In this document: positions 16,710 through 25,061 of the stretch, in pieces
How the letters are laid out: the number at the start of each line of letters is the position of its first letter
Position numbering within the stretch: the first letter of the stretch is position 1
DNA from: UBA967 sp044375555
Lineage (GTDB): Bacteria > Verrucomicrobiota > Verrucomicrobiia > Chthoniobacterales > Terrimicrobiaceae
NCBI GenBank assembly: GCA_044375555.1
Contig: JBILML010000004.1
Coordinates: forward strand, 1 to 64,000
Reading direction: 5' to 3'
Length of the DNA stretch: 64,000 bases
Position numbers and translations under genes: made by a program
The notes under the pieces: model-generated
What the model was told of the DNA's origin: nothing
Seen by the model: the letters and a program-made list of their open reading frames with translations, nothing else
Databases searched by the model: none

Positions 16710-17662
16710 TTTTTTTTCGCGCCGTTCTTTTTTCGCTCGTCGCCCTCGTCGGCGCATCCTGCGAAAAATCCGATCCCTCGCTTGTGCAAGGCTACATCGA
16801 GGGTGAGTTCGTTCATGTCGCTTCGCCCTTTGGCGGACGCATGGAAAACCTCGCTGTCGAGCGCGGTCAGGAAATCGAAAAAGGTGCCCTGCTTTTTGAA
16901 TTGGAGGAAACCTCGGAACGCGCCGCGCGCGACGAGGCGTTGCGTCGTGTGGACCAGGCTCGCGCCGAGTTGCAGGACGCCAAGGCTGGCCAGCGCCCCA
17001 GCGAAATCCAAACTCTCGAAGCCCAGCTCGGCGAAATGCGCGCCGCGCTCGTCCTCGCCGACATCGAGTTGGAGCGCCAGCAAAAGCTCCTCGCCAACAA
17101 TGTCGCCTCGAAGCGCGATTTGGACATCGCCCGCGCCCAGCACGACGAAAACACCCAGCGCGTAGCCCAGCTCGAAGCGACGCTCGTCACGGCCAAACTC
17201 GGCTCCCGCGAAGACCAGATCCGTGCCGCCGAGCAGAACCTCCTCGCCCAGCAAGCCGCTCTGCAAGCGGCGGAGTGGAATTTCTCCCAGAAAAAACAAT
17301 TCGCCCAGCATGCTGCCCTCGTCAGCGACACGCTCTACCGTCCCGGAGATTGGGTCGAAGCCGCGAAGCCGGTCGTCGTCCTCCTCCCGCCGGGGAATGT
17401 GAAAGTCCGCGTCTTCGTTTCCCAGGAACTCGTCGGCCGTGTTCAAATCGGCAGCGCCGCCGAGGTTTTGGTCGATGGCGTGGAGAAGCCGTTTGCCGCG
17501 AAGGTGACCTACATCTCGCCCCGCGCCGAGTTCACTCCACCCGTCATTTTCAGCCAGTCGATGCGCGAGAAATTCGCCTTTCTCGTCGAGTTGTCTGTCG
17601 ATCCCGAAACAGCCCGAAAGCTCCACCCCGGCCAACCGGTTGATGTCCGCCTCAAGCTCTGA
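16706..17662 (+). CDS. HlyD-family periplasmic adaptor (YbhG-like), probable lipoprotein
   Basis: The 318-residue product has an N-terminal hydrophobic segment ending in G-A-S-C, a possible lipobox. A biotinyl-lipoyl-like half-motif (S-P-F-G-G-R-M-E-N-L-A-V-E-R-G-Q) comes next, then a long coiled coil (about 75-205, rich in Ala/Glu/Gln/Arg), then the returning lipoyl and beta-barrel regions (D-T-L-Y-R-P-G-D-W-V and P-G-Q-P-V-D-V-R-L). The GTG start overlaps the SprT stop as GTGA. The ATPase and permease follow, giving a YbhG-YbhF-YbhS-like export system. The outer-membrane channel is not encoded here. Confidence 0.88.
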   Translation: MIFFRAVLFSLVALVGASCEKSDPSLVQGYIEGEFVHVASPFGGRMENLAVERGQEIEKGALLFELEETSERAARDEALRRVDQARAELQDAKAGQRPSEIQTLEAQLGEMRAALVLADIELERQQKLLANNVASKRDLDIARAQHDENTQRVAQLEATLVTAKLGSREDQIRAAEQNLLAQQAALQAAEWNFSQKKQFAQHAALVSDTLYRPGDWVEAAKPVVVLLPPGNVKVRVFVSQELVGRVQIGSAAEVLVDGVEKPFAAKVTYISPRAEFTPPVIFSQSMREKFAFLVELSVDPETARKLHPGQPVDVRLKL

Positions 17663-18572
17663 TTCCGCCGCCAGCTGGGCGATCGATGTGCGAGGCATGA
17701 CCAAGCGCTTCGACACCCGCACCGTCGTGAACCAAATCGACCTGCGGGTTCGCGAAGGCCAGATTTACGGCTTTCTCGGGCCGAACGGCAGCGGCAAGAC
17801 GACCTTCATCCGGATGCTCTGTGGCCTCCTCCGTGCCGATGGCGGGGAGGGGACTTGCCTCGGTTTCGATGTCATCCGCGAGAGCGCTGCCATCAAACGC
17901 CAGGTCGGCTACATGACCCAGCGCTTCAGTTTTTACGAGGACCTCACGATCGAGGAAAACCTCGCCTTCGTTGCCCGCGTTTACGGAGTTCCCAACCCCA
18001 AAAAAGCCGTCGCCGAGGGCCTTGAGCACCTCGGCCTCGCCCACCGCAAAAACCAGCTCGCGGGGCAACTCTCGGGCGGTTGGAAGCAGCGCATGGCCCT
18101 CGCCGCCTGTCTCCTCCACAAGCCGCGCCTCCTCCTGCTCGACGAACCAACCGCGGGCGTGGATCCCAAGGCCCGCCGCGATTTCTGGGATGAAATCCAC
18201 GGCCTCGCCGCGCAGGGCCTGACCTTCCTCGTCACCACTCATTACATGGACGAGGCCGAACTCTGCGACCGCCTCGCCTATATCTCTCTCGGCAACCTCC
18301 TTGTCGATGGAACCCCTGCCGAGGTCGTGCAAAAAGCCCGCCTCACCACCTGGTCCGTCACGGGGCCAGGGTTAATCGAACTCGCCCAAAAACTCCGTGC
18401 CGAACCGGGAGTCGAACAAGCCGTGGCGTTTGGAAAATCCCTCCATGTCAGCGGGGGTGACGCCGAACTTCTCGACCAAGCCATCACTCGGCATCGCGCT
18501 CCGGAGCACGAGTGGACCAAAGTCCCCGCGTGTCTCGAGGACGCCTTCATCCACCTCATGCAGGCCAAATGA
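17643..18572 (+). CDS. ABC transporter ATP-binding protein (YbhF-like, single domain)
   Basis: The 309-residue product has Walker A G-P-N-G-S-G-K-T-T, signature L-S-G-G-W-K-Q-R, Walker B L-L-L-L-D-E-P-T-A-G-V-D and H-loop T-T-H-Y-M-D-E-A. A C-terminal extension of about 80 residues ends in C-L-E-D-A-F-I-H-L-M, typical of drug or antibiotic exporters. I use the ATG at 17643; a TTG stands just before it. It overlaps the adaptor gene by 20 bp and the permease by 4 bp (ATGA). Confidence 0.92.
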   Translation: MSASSSDSAASWAIDVRGMTKRFDTRTVVNQIDLRVREGQIYGFLGPNGSGKTTFIRMLCGLLRADGGEGTCLGFDVIRESAAIKRQVGYMTQRFSFYEDLTIEENLAFVARVYGVPNPKKAVAEGLEHLGLAHRKNQLAGQLSGGWKQRMALAACLLHKPRLLLLDEPTAGVDPKARRDFWDEIHGLAAQGLTFLVTTHYMDEAELCDRLAYISLGNLLVDGTPAEVVQKARLTTWSVTGPGLIELAQKLRAEPGVEQAVAFGKSLHVSGGDAELLDQAITRHRAPEHEWTKVPACLEDAFIHLMQAK

Positions 18573-19711
18573 GCTTCTCCGACCGTTTTTCCTTTGCCCG
18601 TCTGTGGGCCATGATCGTGAAGGAATTCATCCAAATGGCGCGCGACCGCCTGACCTTCACGATGATCCTCGGCATCCCCCTCTTCCAACTCACGGTCTAC
18701 GGATTCGTCATCAATACCGACCCCCGCCACATGCCCACCGCCGTGATCCTCGCCGACACCGGCGTGCACGGACGAACCCTCCTCGGGGGGCTGAAAAACA
18801 GCACCTACTTTGATTTTGTGAAGCAAGTCGACACCGAGGAGGAGGGCCAAAAAATGCTCCTGCGCGGCGAAATCCAATTCCTCGTGAACATCCCCGAGAA
18901 CTTCTCGCGCGACCTCCTACGGGGCGACCGCCCTGCGGTTCTCGTCGAGGCCGACGCCAGCGATCCCACCGCCATCAGCGGCGGCATCAACGCGCTCGAT
19001 GGAGTTTTGAACACCGCGCTCCTCGCCGATTTCAAAGGCCCTCTCGCCTGGCTCGCCTCAAAACCTCCCTCCATCGATATGCGGGTCCACTCGCTCTACA
19101 ACCCCGAGGCCATCACGCAATACAACATCGTCCCCGGCCTCATTGGTGTGGTTTTGATGATGACGCTCGTCCTCATCACTGGTCTGGCCATCACCCGCGA
19201 AAGCGAGCGCGGCACGATGGAAAACCTCCTCTCCATGCCCCTCCGCCCCACCGAGGTTTTGATCGGAAAAATCACGCCCTACATTTTCGTGGGTTACATC
19301 CAGGTCGCCATGATCCTCGTCGCCGCGAGGTATCTATTCGATGTGCCGATCCACGGCGACCTGTTCCTGCTCTTGGTCGCGTCGTTTTTCTTCATCGCCG
19401 CGAATCTCGCCATTGGGATCACTTTCTCAACGATTGCAAAAAACCAGCTCCAAGCGATGCAGATGTCGGCCTTCATTTTCCTGCCCTCGATTCTGCTCTC
19501 CGGGTTCCTCTTTCCCTTTCGAGGAATGCCCGGTTGGGCCCAGGTGATCGGCGAAATCCTACCCATCACCCACTTCCTCCGCATCGCGCGCGGCGTGATG
19601 CTCAAAGGCATCGGCTTCGAAGAACTCGGCCGCGAACTCTGGCCCATCGCACTGTTCGCGGTCGTTGTTCTCTTTATCGGAGTGAAACGCTACCGCCAGA
19701 CGCTGGATTGA
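18569..19711 (+). CDS. ABC-2 type permease (YbhS/YbhR-like)
   Basis: The 380-residue product has one N-terminal transmembrane helix (about 28-50), a periplasmic domain of about 130 residues and five C-terminal helices, the ABC2_membrane_3 layout. The family motif E-x-E-R-G-T-M-E-N-L-L-S-M-P is at about 211-224. The ATG overlaps the ATPase stop. Only one permease gene is present, so the transporter would be a homodimer, whereas YbhR and YbhS are two genes in E. coli. Substrate unknown. Confidence 0.9.
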   Translation: MSFSDRFSFARLWAMIVKEFIQMARDRLTFTMILGIPLFQLTVYGFVINTDPRHMPTAVILADTGVHGRTLLGGLKNSTYFDFVKQVDTEEEGQKMLLRGEIQFLVNIPENFSRDLLRGDRPAVLVEADASDPTAISGGINALDGVLNTALLADFKGPLAWLASKPPSIDMRVHSLYNPEAITQYNIVPGLIGVVLMMTLVLITGLAITRESERGTMENLLSMPLRPTEVLIGKITPYIFVGYIQVAMILVAARYLFDVPIHGDLFLLLVASFFFIAANLAIGITFSTIAKNQLQAMQMSAFIFLPSILLSGFLFPFRGMPGWAQVIGEILPITHFLRIARGVMLKGIGFEELGRELWPIALFAVVVLFIGVKRYRQTLD

Positions 19712-19765
19712 GCGGGGGCGGTTGCACCTATCGTGAACATTCGGTAGGCACCAGGAGATACCTTC

Positions 19766-20401
19766 TCAGCGCCTCCGCAAAACCATCAAATACTCGCGCC
19801 CCTCGCGGCCGGGGTAGGTCGGAACGGGAGCGGTTTCTTCAATGACCTCAAAATCTCTCGCAAAAAACTCCTTCACGACCTCGGCTGGGCTCTCAAATGG
19901 CGGCGAGTCGGGTTCCGGGTTGTCGGGGTTTCCATAAAAAACTCCCACCAGCACCCCGCCGGACCTCAGGGCCGCAGCGGCCTCGCGGGCATAGTCGGCC
20001 CGCCTTGTCGGATGGATCGCGCAAAAACAAGTGTGCTCGACCAAGGCGTCAAATTTCCCAAGACCCCGGGCATCGCCCGCCAAAAAATCCCCCAGCACAT
20101 AAATCTCGCGACCCACGGCGGGGTAGCTTCTCGCTCGCGTCATTGCGGAGTGGGCGATGTCCACCCCCACCGCTTCAGTCGTGGGGTTGCGGGAGATTTC
20201 TCGAACATCGTGGCCCGCCCCGCAGCCGGGGACGAGCACACGGCCGGGGAGGGGATTTTGGCGGAGCCAGGAGACGAGGGCCGGATGCGGAGAGCCTTTT
20301 TCCCAGGGCGTGTCGCCCGCTTGGTAGCGAGCCTCCCAATCAACGCCGACGCCAGCGCGATCCGAAGGAGATGCCGTATTGGAATTTTCGGGAGTGTTCA
20401 C
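19766..20401 (-). CDS. TPMT-family S-adenosylmethionine methyltransferase
   Basis: The 211-residue product opens with W-E-A-R-Y-Q-A-G-D-T-P-W-E-K-G, the signature of the thiopurine/thiol methyltransferase family. The SAM-binding loop is V-L-V-P-G-C-G-A-G-H-D, followed by a conserved V-E-H-T-C-F-C-A-I-H-P segment. Family members methylate thiols, halides, tellurite or sulfide. The only plausible start, the ATG at 20401, lies 62 bp inside the upstream ovothiol-type methyltransferase gene in another frame. Confidence 0.85.
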   Translation of the reverse strand: MNTPENSNTASPSDRAGVGVDWEARYQAGDTPWEKGSPHPALVSWLRQNPLPGRVLVPGCGAGHDVREISRNPTTEAVGVDIAHSAMTRARSYPAVGREIYVLGDFLAGDARGLGKFDALVEHTCFCAIHPTRRADYAREAAAALRSGGVLVGVFYGNPDNPEPDSPPFESPAEVVKEFFARDFEVIEETAPVPTYPGREGREYLMVLRRR

Positions 20402-21080
20402 GAATCAAAAATGGGAGGTTGGTTGTGGTTTCAAGATCGAAATCGGATTTCAGAATTTGGCTCAGAACCTCGAAAGAGGAAGGCGAATCCCGGCGGCCGC
20501 CCAGCCAATGCTCTCGCGGCGTGAATTCCTCGAGCCAGGAAAAGGGAGTGGCCAGCAGGAGTTGCCCGCCGGGTTTTACGAGGGATGGCAGGCGCGCCAG
20601 AAATTTCCTTGGATCGGGTAATCGGCAAATCAAGTTCGCTGCCAGCACGACATCGAACGCTCCGAGATCCGGAAGGTCCATGGCATCTCCCACATGAAAT
20701 TCCACACGACCCCGATCGATCTCCGTGTGAACCCTCGCGAGGAATTCCTGCATCCGCTCGCCTTCCGCCAAAACCTCGCCCGACATTTCGCCGGCGGATT
20801 GGATGGTTTTGCAGGCGTCAACAAAAGCCCGCGAATAATCCACGCCGACGACTCGTTGCGCCCGCCGTGCGAGTTCGAAAGAAGATCGCCCGACCGCGCA
20901 ACCCACATCCAGAGCGGATTCCATCTCCCCCGAGTCACTCAGTAATTCCGTCACAGCCCGTTCTGCAAATCCCCATGCTTCGCGCGGGACGGGAAGATTT
21001 CCGGCAGCCTCCTCGAACCCGGCGTAGTGGAAAAATAAATACTCTCCGACCAGGCGGCGGGTTTCGTAGGGATTCGACAT
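20340..21080 (-). CDS. Putative 4-mercaptohistidine N1-methyltransferase (OvoA C-terminal type)
   Basis: The 246-residue product matches the C-terminal methyltransferase domain of OvoA as a free-standing protein. It starts N-P-Y-E-T-R-R-L-V-G-E-Y-L-F-F-H-Y, has the SAM motif A-L-D-V-G-C-A-V-G-R-S-S-F-E-L-A-R and ends with W-L-E-E-F-T-P-R-E-H-W-L-G-G. In the ovothiol pathway this activity methylates the imidazole of 4- or 5-thiohistidine. The sulfoxide synthase part of OvoA and the OvoB lyase are not encoded in the window. It overlaps a TPMT-like gene by 62 bp. Confidence 0.82.
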   Translation of the reverse strand: MSNPYETRRLVGEYLFFHYAGFEEAAGNLPVPREAWGFAERAVTELLSDSGEMESALDVGCAVGRSSFELARRAQRVVGVDYSRAFVDACKTIQSAGEMSGEVLAEGERMQEFLARVHTEIDRGRVEFHVGDAMDLPDLGAFDVVLAANLICRLPDPRKFLARLPSLVKPGGQLLLATPFSWLEEFTPREHWLGGRRDSPSSFEVLSQILKSDFDLETTTNLPFLIREHSRKFQYGISFGSRWRRR

Positions 21081-21164
21081 CTGGGTTTTTTAACACGTCC
21101 CGCTGCGAATCCGCCAGCACTCGCGGCTTGCAACCACACACCGGGTCTCTGCTAGTCCTTGCGA

Positions 21165-22700
21165 ATGCTTACCCGCGTTTTCTCCGCCGCTGTTCAGGGG
21201 GTCGAAGCCACTGAGGTGGAGGTGGAGGTGAATACCGGTGCGGGAAATCCGGTTGTGATTGTGGTCGGGCTCCCCGATGCAGCCGTGCGCGAGAGCAAGG
21301 ACCGAGTGACCACTGCGATTGTGAACAGCGGCCTGCGCTGGCCGCGCGAGCGAACGACGATCAATCTCGCTCCAGCCGATATCAAAAAAGAGGGACCGAG
21401 TTTTGATCTCCCGATTGCCGTGGGGATGGTGGCCTCGGCCGAACGCGCGGAACTTCCCCGTCTCGAGCGATGCTATGTCGTCGGCGAGTTGGCCCTCACC
21501 GGCGAGATCCGCCCCATCAAAGGAGCCCTTCCGATTGCCGTCGAGGCCCGCGCCCGTGGAAAAAAAGCCGTCATCCTCCCCGCCGCGAATGCCGCAGAGG
21601 CCTCGATTGTGGAGGGCATCGAGGTTTATGGAGTGAAGAACCTCCGCGAAGCCTACGAATTCCTCGCTCGCAAAATCGATCTCCCTCCCGCCAGCGCCGA
21701 TGCCTCGGAACTCCTCGACTCCATCTCATCCGCCGAGGTCGATTTTTCCGAGGTCAAGGGCCAGCACCAAGTCAAACGCGCCATCGAGGTCGCCATCGCG
21801 GGCTCCCACAACCTGCTTCTGATCGGCCCGCCGGGTTCGGGAAAAAGCATGCTCGCCAAGCGCATTCCCACCATCATGCCGGCCATGACGCTCGACGAAG
21901 CGATCGAGACGACGAAAATCCACAGCGTCTGTGGCCTGCTCGACGAAAAGAATGCCTTCGTAGCCCGTCGCCCCTTTCGCGCCCCGCACCACACGATCAG
22001 CGACATCGGCCTGCTCGGTGGTTCCACCAATCCCACACCGGGCGAAGTCAGCGTCGCCCACAATGGCGTTCTCTTCCTCGACGAGTTGCCGGAGTTCAAA
22101 CGCTCCACGCTCGAGGTCATGCGCCAGCCACTGGAGGATGGAAAAGTCACAATCAGCCGCGCCGCGGGCTCGATGACCTTCCCCGCCGGCTTTGTCCTCA
22201 TCGCCGCGATGAATCCCTGCCCGTGCGGATTTTTCGGAGATCCGCAGCGCGAGTGCCGTTGCTCTCCCGCTCAGATTGAACGCTATCGCAACCGCATTTC
22301 CGGCCCGCTCCTCGACCGTATCGACATCCATGTCGAAGCCCCCGCCGTGGCCTTCAAGGAACTCTCCGGGGGTGGTTCGGGCGAAACTTCCGCCGCCATC
22401 CGCGAGAGAGTCTTGCGCTGCCGGGAAATTCAAAAACGCCGTTTCTCAGACCACGGAAAAACACCAGCAAACGCCCGCATGGGCCACAGCCAGATCAAAA
22501 AGTTCTGCGCGCTCGACTCGGCCTCCACCGAAATGCTCCGGCACGCCATGGAAGACCTCCACCTGAGCGCCCGAGCCTACGACCGCATCCTCAAAGTCTC
22601 CCGAACGATCGCCGACCTCGCCGAGTCCGAGACCATCACGGCCGACCACATCGGCGAGGCGATCCAATACCGTTCGCTCGACCGCCGACTCTGGGTTTAG
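21165..22700 (+). CDS. yifB: YifB/ComM-family Mg-chelatase-like AAA+ ATPase
   Basis: The 511-residue product has an N-terminal Lon-like substrate domain (G-L-P-D-A-A-V-R-E-S-K-D-R-V), then an AAA+ module with Walker A G-P-P-G-S-G-K-S-M and Walker B G-V-L-F-L-D-E-L-P-E-F. A Cys cluster (N-P-C-P-C-G-F, C-R-C-S) follows and then the C-terminal Mg-chelatase lid. ComM-type members are hexameric helicases for branch migration during transformation. The ATG at 21165 was chosen; an in-frame TTG stands six bases earlier. Confidence 0.93.
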   Translation: MLTRVFSAAVQGVEATEVEVEVNTGAGNPVVIVVGLPDAAVRESKDRVTTAIVNSGLRWPRERTTINLAPADIKKEGPSFDLPIAVGMVASAERAELPRLERCYVVGELALTGEIRPIKGALPIAVEARARGKKAVILPAANAAEASIVEGIEVYGVKNLREAYEFLARKIDLPPASADASELLDSISSAEVDFSEVKGQHQVKRAIEVAIAGSHNLLLIGPPGSGKSMLAKRIPTIMPAMTLDEAIETTKIHSVCGLLDEKNAFVARRPFRAPHHTISDIGLLGGSTNPTPGEVSVAHNGVLFLDELPEFKRSTLEVMRQPLEDGKVTISRAAGSMTFPAGFVLIAAMNPCPCGFFGDPQRECRCSPAQIERYRNRISGPLLDRIDIHVEAPAVAFKELSGGGSGETSAAIRERVLRCREIQKRRFSDHGKTPANARMGHSQIKKFCALDSASTEMLRHAMEDLHLSARAYDRILKVSRTIADLAESETITADHIGEAIQYRSLDRRLWV

Positions 22701-22773
22701 GAGGAAATGAAATCGCCCGCAAAGCGAGGCTGGAAGCGGATCTTCGAGTTTTTCTGTAAGAGAAAAAAAGAAC

Positions 22774-22847
22774 CGGAGTCTACGGGGCTCGAACCCGCAA
22801 CCTCCGCCGTGACAGGGCGGCGCTCTGACCAATTGAGCTAAGACTCC
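22774..22847 (-). tRNA. tRNA-Asp (anticodon GTC)
   Basis: On the minus strand the acceptor strands GGAGTCT and AGACTCC pair perfectly, the anticodon stem CCGCC/GGCGG encloses CTGTCAC (anticodon GTC), the T-loop is TTCGAGC and the discriminator is G. CCA is not encoded, unlike the tRNA-Cys in this window. Confidence 0.95.
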
Positions 22848-22956
22848 TAAAAAGGAGCCGAGAAACTAAGTTCCCGCATGCTGTGTGGCAACTCATTTGT
22901 TTGGCTCAAAGCAAAACCGCTTGCTGGCTCTTAAGGCTGGTCAATAGAGTCCGCCG

Positions 22957-23901
22957 ATGAAAATTTTGGTTACTGGAGGGGCTGGGTTTATCGGATCGCA
23001 TGTTGCGGCGAGGTTTCTCCGGGACGGGCATGAAGTCAGCCTTGTTGATGACTTCAATGATTACTACGACCCCAGGATCAAGCGGGCGAATGTCGCCGCG
23101 TTGGGGGGAGCGGCTCGTTTGTTTGAGGGGGATATTCGGGATCGCGATTTTGTTGAGGGTGTCCTCTCGGAGGGGGCGTTCGATGCGATCATCCATCTGG
23201 CGGCGCGGGCCGGGGTGCGGCCTTCGGTCAAAAATCCACAACTCTACATCGACACCAATATCACGGGAACCCACAACCTCCTTGCTGCCGTGCATCGGAG
23301 CGGGATCGGCCGGTTTTTGTTTGCTTCCAGTTCTTCTGTTTATGGCTTGGCCAAATCAGTCCCCTTTACCGAGGATTTGCCGCTCCCTCAAACCCTGAGC
23401 CCCTATGCCGCGACCAAGCTTGCGGGCGAGCAACTTTGCGGCAACTACGCCCACCTTTATGGCATGAGGGTCGTGTGTCTCCGGTTTTTCACGGTTTACG
23501 GCCCCGGTCAGCGGCCCGACTTGGCGATTCACAAATTCACCGACTCGATCCATCGCGGCCAACCCATCCCGCAATATGGCGATGGTTCCACGCGGCGCGA
23601 CTACACCTACATCGATGACATCGTCCAAGGCGTGGCCGGTGCGCTCCGCTACGAGGGGCCGGCCTTTGATATTTTCAATCTTGGCGAAAATCAGACGACG
23701 ACCTTGTCGGAGTTGATTATCGAAATCGAAAAGGCTCTCGGAAAAAAAGCCATCATTGAGCGACATCCCGAGCAGCAGGGGGACATGCCGCTCACCGCTG
23801 CCGATATCACCAAGGCCCGCCAATTCCTCGGCTACAATCCTCAAACCAAAATCCGCGAGGGCATTCCCAAATTTGTGGAGTGGTATCTTTCTACGCGATG
23901 A
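22957..23901 (+). CDS. NAD-dependent sugar epimerase (UDP-glucuronate 4-epimerase-like)
   Basis: The 314-residue product is an extended SDR with T-G-G-A-G-F-I-G-S-H at residues 6-15, D-D-F-N-D-Y-Y-D-P at about 32-40, catalytic S-S-S-V-Y-G and Y-A-A-T-K, and the late motif G-D-G-S-T-R-R-D-Y-T-Y-I-D-D-I. The N-Y-Y-D and A-G-V-R-P blocks are typical of glucuronate 4-epimerases rather than GalE. It probably supplies UDP-galacturonate for surface polysaccharide. The stop overlaps the next gene as ATGA. Confidence 0.85.
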   Translation: MKILVTGGAGFIGSHVAARFLRDGHEVSLVDDFNDYYDPRIKRANVAALGGAARLFEGDIRDRDFVEGVLSEGAFDAIIHLAARAGVRPSVKNPQLYIDTNITGTHNLLAAVHRSGIGRFLFASSSSVYGLAKSVPFTEDLPLPQTLSPYAATKLAGEQLCGNYAHLYGMRVVCLRFFTVYGPGQRPDLAIHKFTDSIHRGQPIPQYGDGSTRRDYTYIDDIVQGVAGALRYEGPAFDIFNLGENQTTTLSELIIEIEKALGKKAIIERHPEQQGDMPLTAADITKARQFLGYNPQTKIREGIPKFVEWYLSTR

Positions 23902-25007
23902 GAACGGTCGAAGAGATCGCCTCGGAGTTGGTTCGAATTCCCAGCGTGAATCCCGACGGGGGCGATCCTGGCACGGATCAAACGGGAGAGGCGGCCTGCG
24001 CGGAATGGGTTGCTCGGTTTCTCCAAGAGTGCGGAGCGGAGGTTTCCCTGCGCGAGGTTTTGCCCGGGAGGCCCAATGTGGTCGGGCGCTTTCCCTCAAA
24101 AAACTCAGGCGCCCCTCGAATTCTTTTCGCCCCGCATCTCGACACGGTCAGCGTGTCTGGAATGACGGTTGATCCCTTCGGTGGTGAGATTCGCGAGGGG
24201 AGGTTATGGGGGCGTGGCGCGAGTGATACCAAGGGACCGATGGCTTCGATGCTGTGGGCGCTGCGCGAGGCGAGGGGATTTTTGGCTGACCTGCCCTACG
24301 AAATCTGGTTCGCGGGACTCGTCGGTGAAGAGGCCGGTCAACACGGGGCCAAGGCTCTCGCCGAAGAAGAGAGATTCGATTTTGTCATGGCCGGGGAGCC
24401 GACTTCGCTGGATGTAGTGCACGCGCACAAGGGGTCCTGTTGGCTGCATCTGAAAGCCCGAGGCCGCGCTGTGCATGCCTCGCGACCCGAGGAGGGCGAG
24501 AATGCCATTTATCAAATCACCGCCGCGATCGATTGCCTCCGCCGCGAGGTGGCGCCGATCCTTGCGGAAAAAACCGACCCGGTCCTTGGCAAATCCACGC
24601 TCAGCGTCGGCACCATCTCGGGCGGATCGAAGGTCAATATCGTTCCTGACTTCTGCGAGTGCTCGGTCGATATGCGATTGGTCCCTGGGGTGGACACGGA
24701 GTTTGTCTCGCAGATTCTTCAGTCGCGCGTCCCAAGTCTGGAGATTTCGCTGCACCGCTCCGAGCCGCTTTGGACCGATCCCTCGCATCCGATCATTCAA
24801 ATCCTCGGCAGTCTCGGCTCGCGTCCTATCGGCGCCCCTTGGTTTTGTGATGCGGCGGTGTTTGCCGCGAAGGGGTGTCCCTCGATTGCGATTGGGCCGG
24901 GCTCGATCGACCAAGCCCACACGGCTGATGAATTCATCGAGGTCGAGGAACTGCGTCGTGGCGGTAGATTTTTTCTCGAGTTCCTCCAAGCCCTCGGGCG
25001 CGCTTGA
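23898..25007 (+). CDS. M20-family metallopeptidase (ArgE/DapE/CPG2-like)
   Basis: The 369-residue product has the M20 metal-binding motifs A-P-H-L-D-T-V, G-R-G-A-S-D-T-K-G and G-E-E-A-G-Q-H-G plus a dimerisation domain in the middle. Substrate cannot be read from sequence; acetylornithine or succinyl-diaminopimelate deacylase, or a dipeptidase, are all possible. An ArgJ is present in this genome (56.2 kb), so an ArgE role is not required. It begins inside the epimerase stop codon. Confidence 0.85.
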   Translation: MRTVEEIASELVRIPSVNPDGGDPGTDQTGEAACAEWVARFLQECGAEVSLREVLPGRPNVVGRFPSKNSGAPRILFAPHLDTVSVSGMTVDPFGGEIREGRLWGRGASDTKGPMASMLWALREARGFLADLPYEIWFAGLVGEEAGQHGAKALAEEERFDFVMAGEPTSLDVVHAHKGSCWLHLKARGRAVHASRPEEGENAIYQITAAIDCLRREVAPILAEKTDPVLGKSTLSVGTISGGSKVNIVPDFCECSVDMRLVPGVDTEFVSQILQSRVPSLEISLHRSEPLWTDPSHPIIQILGSLGSRPIGAPWFCDAAVFAAKGCPSIAIGPGSIDQAHTADEFIEVEELRRGGRFFLEFLQALGRA

Positions 25008-25061
25008 GCTGATTTTACCGGAGTTGATTTTCAGGGATTGGGCCACTTTACTGACGCCTTC

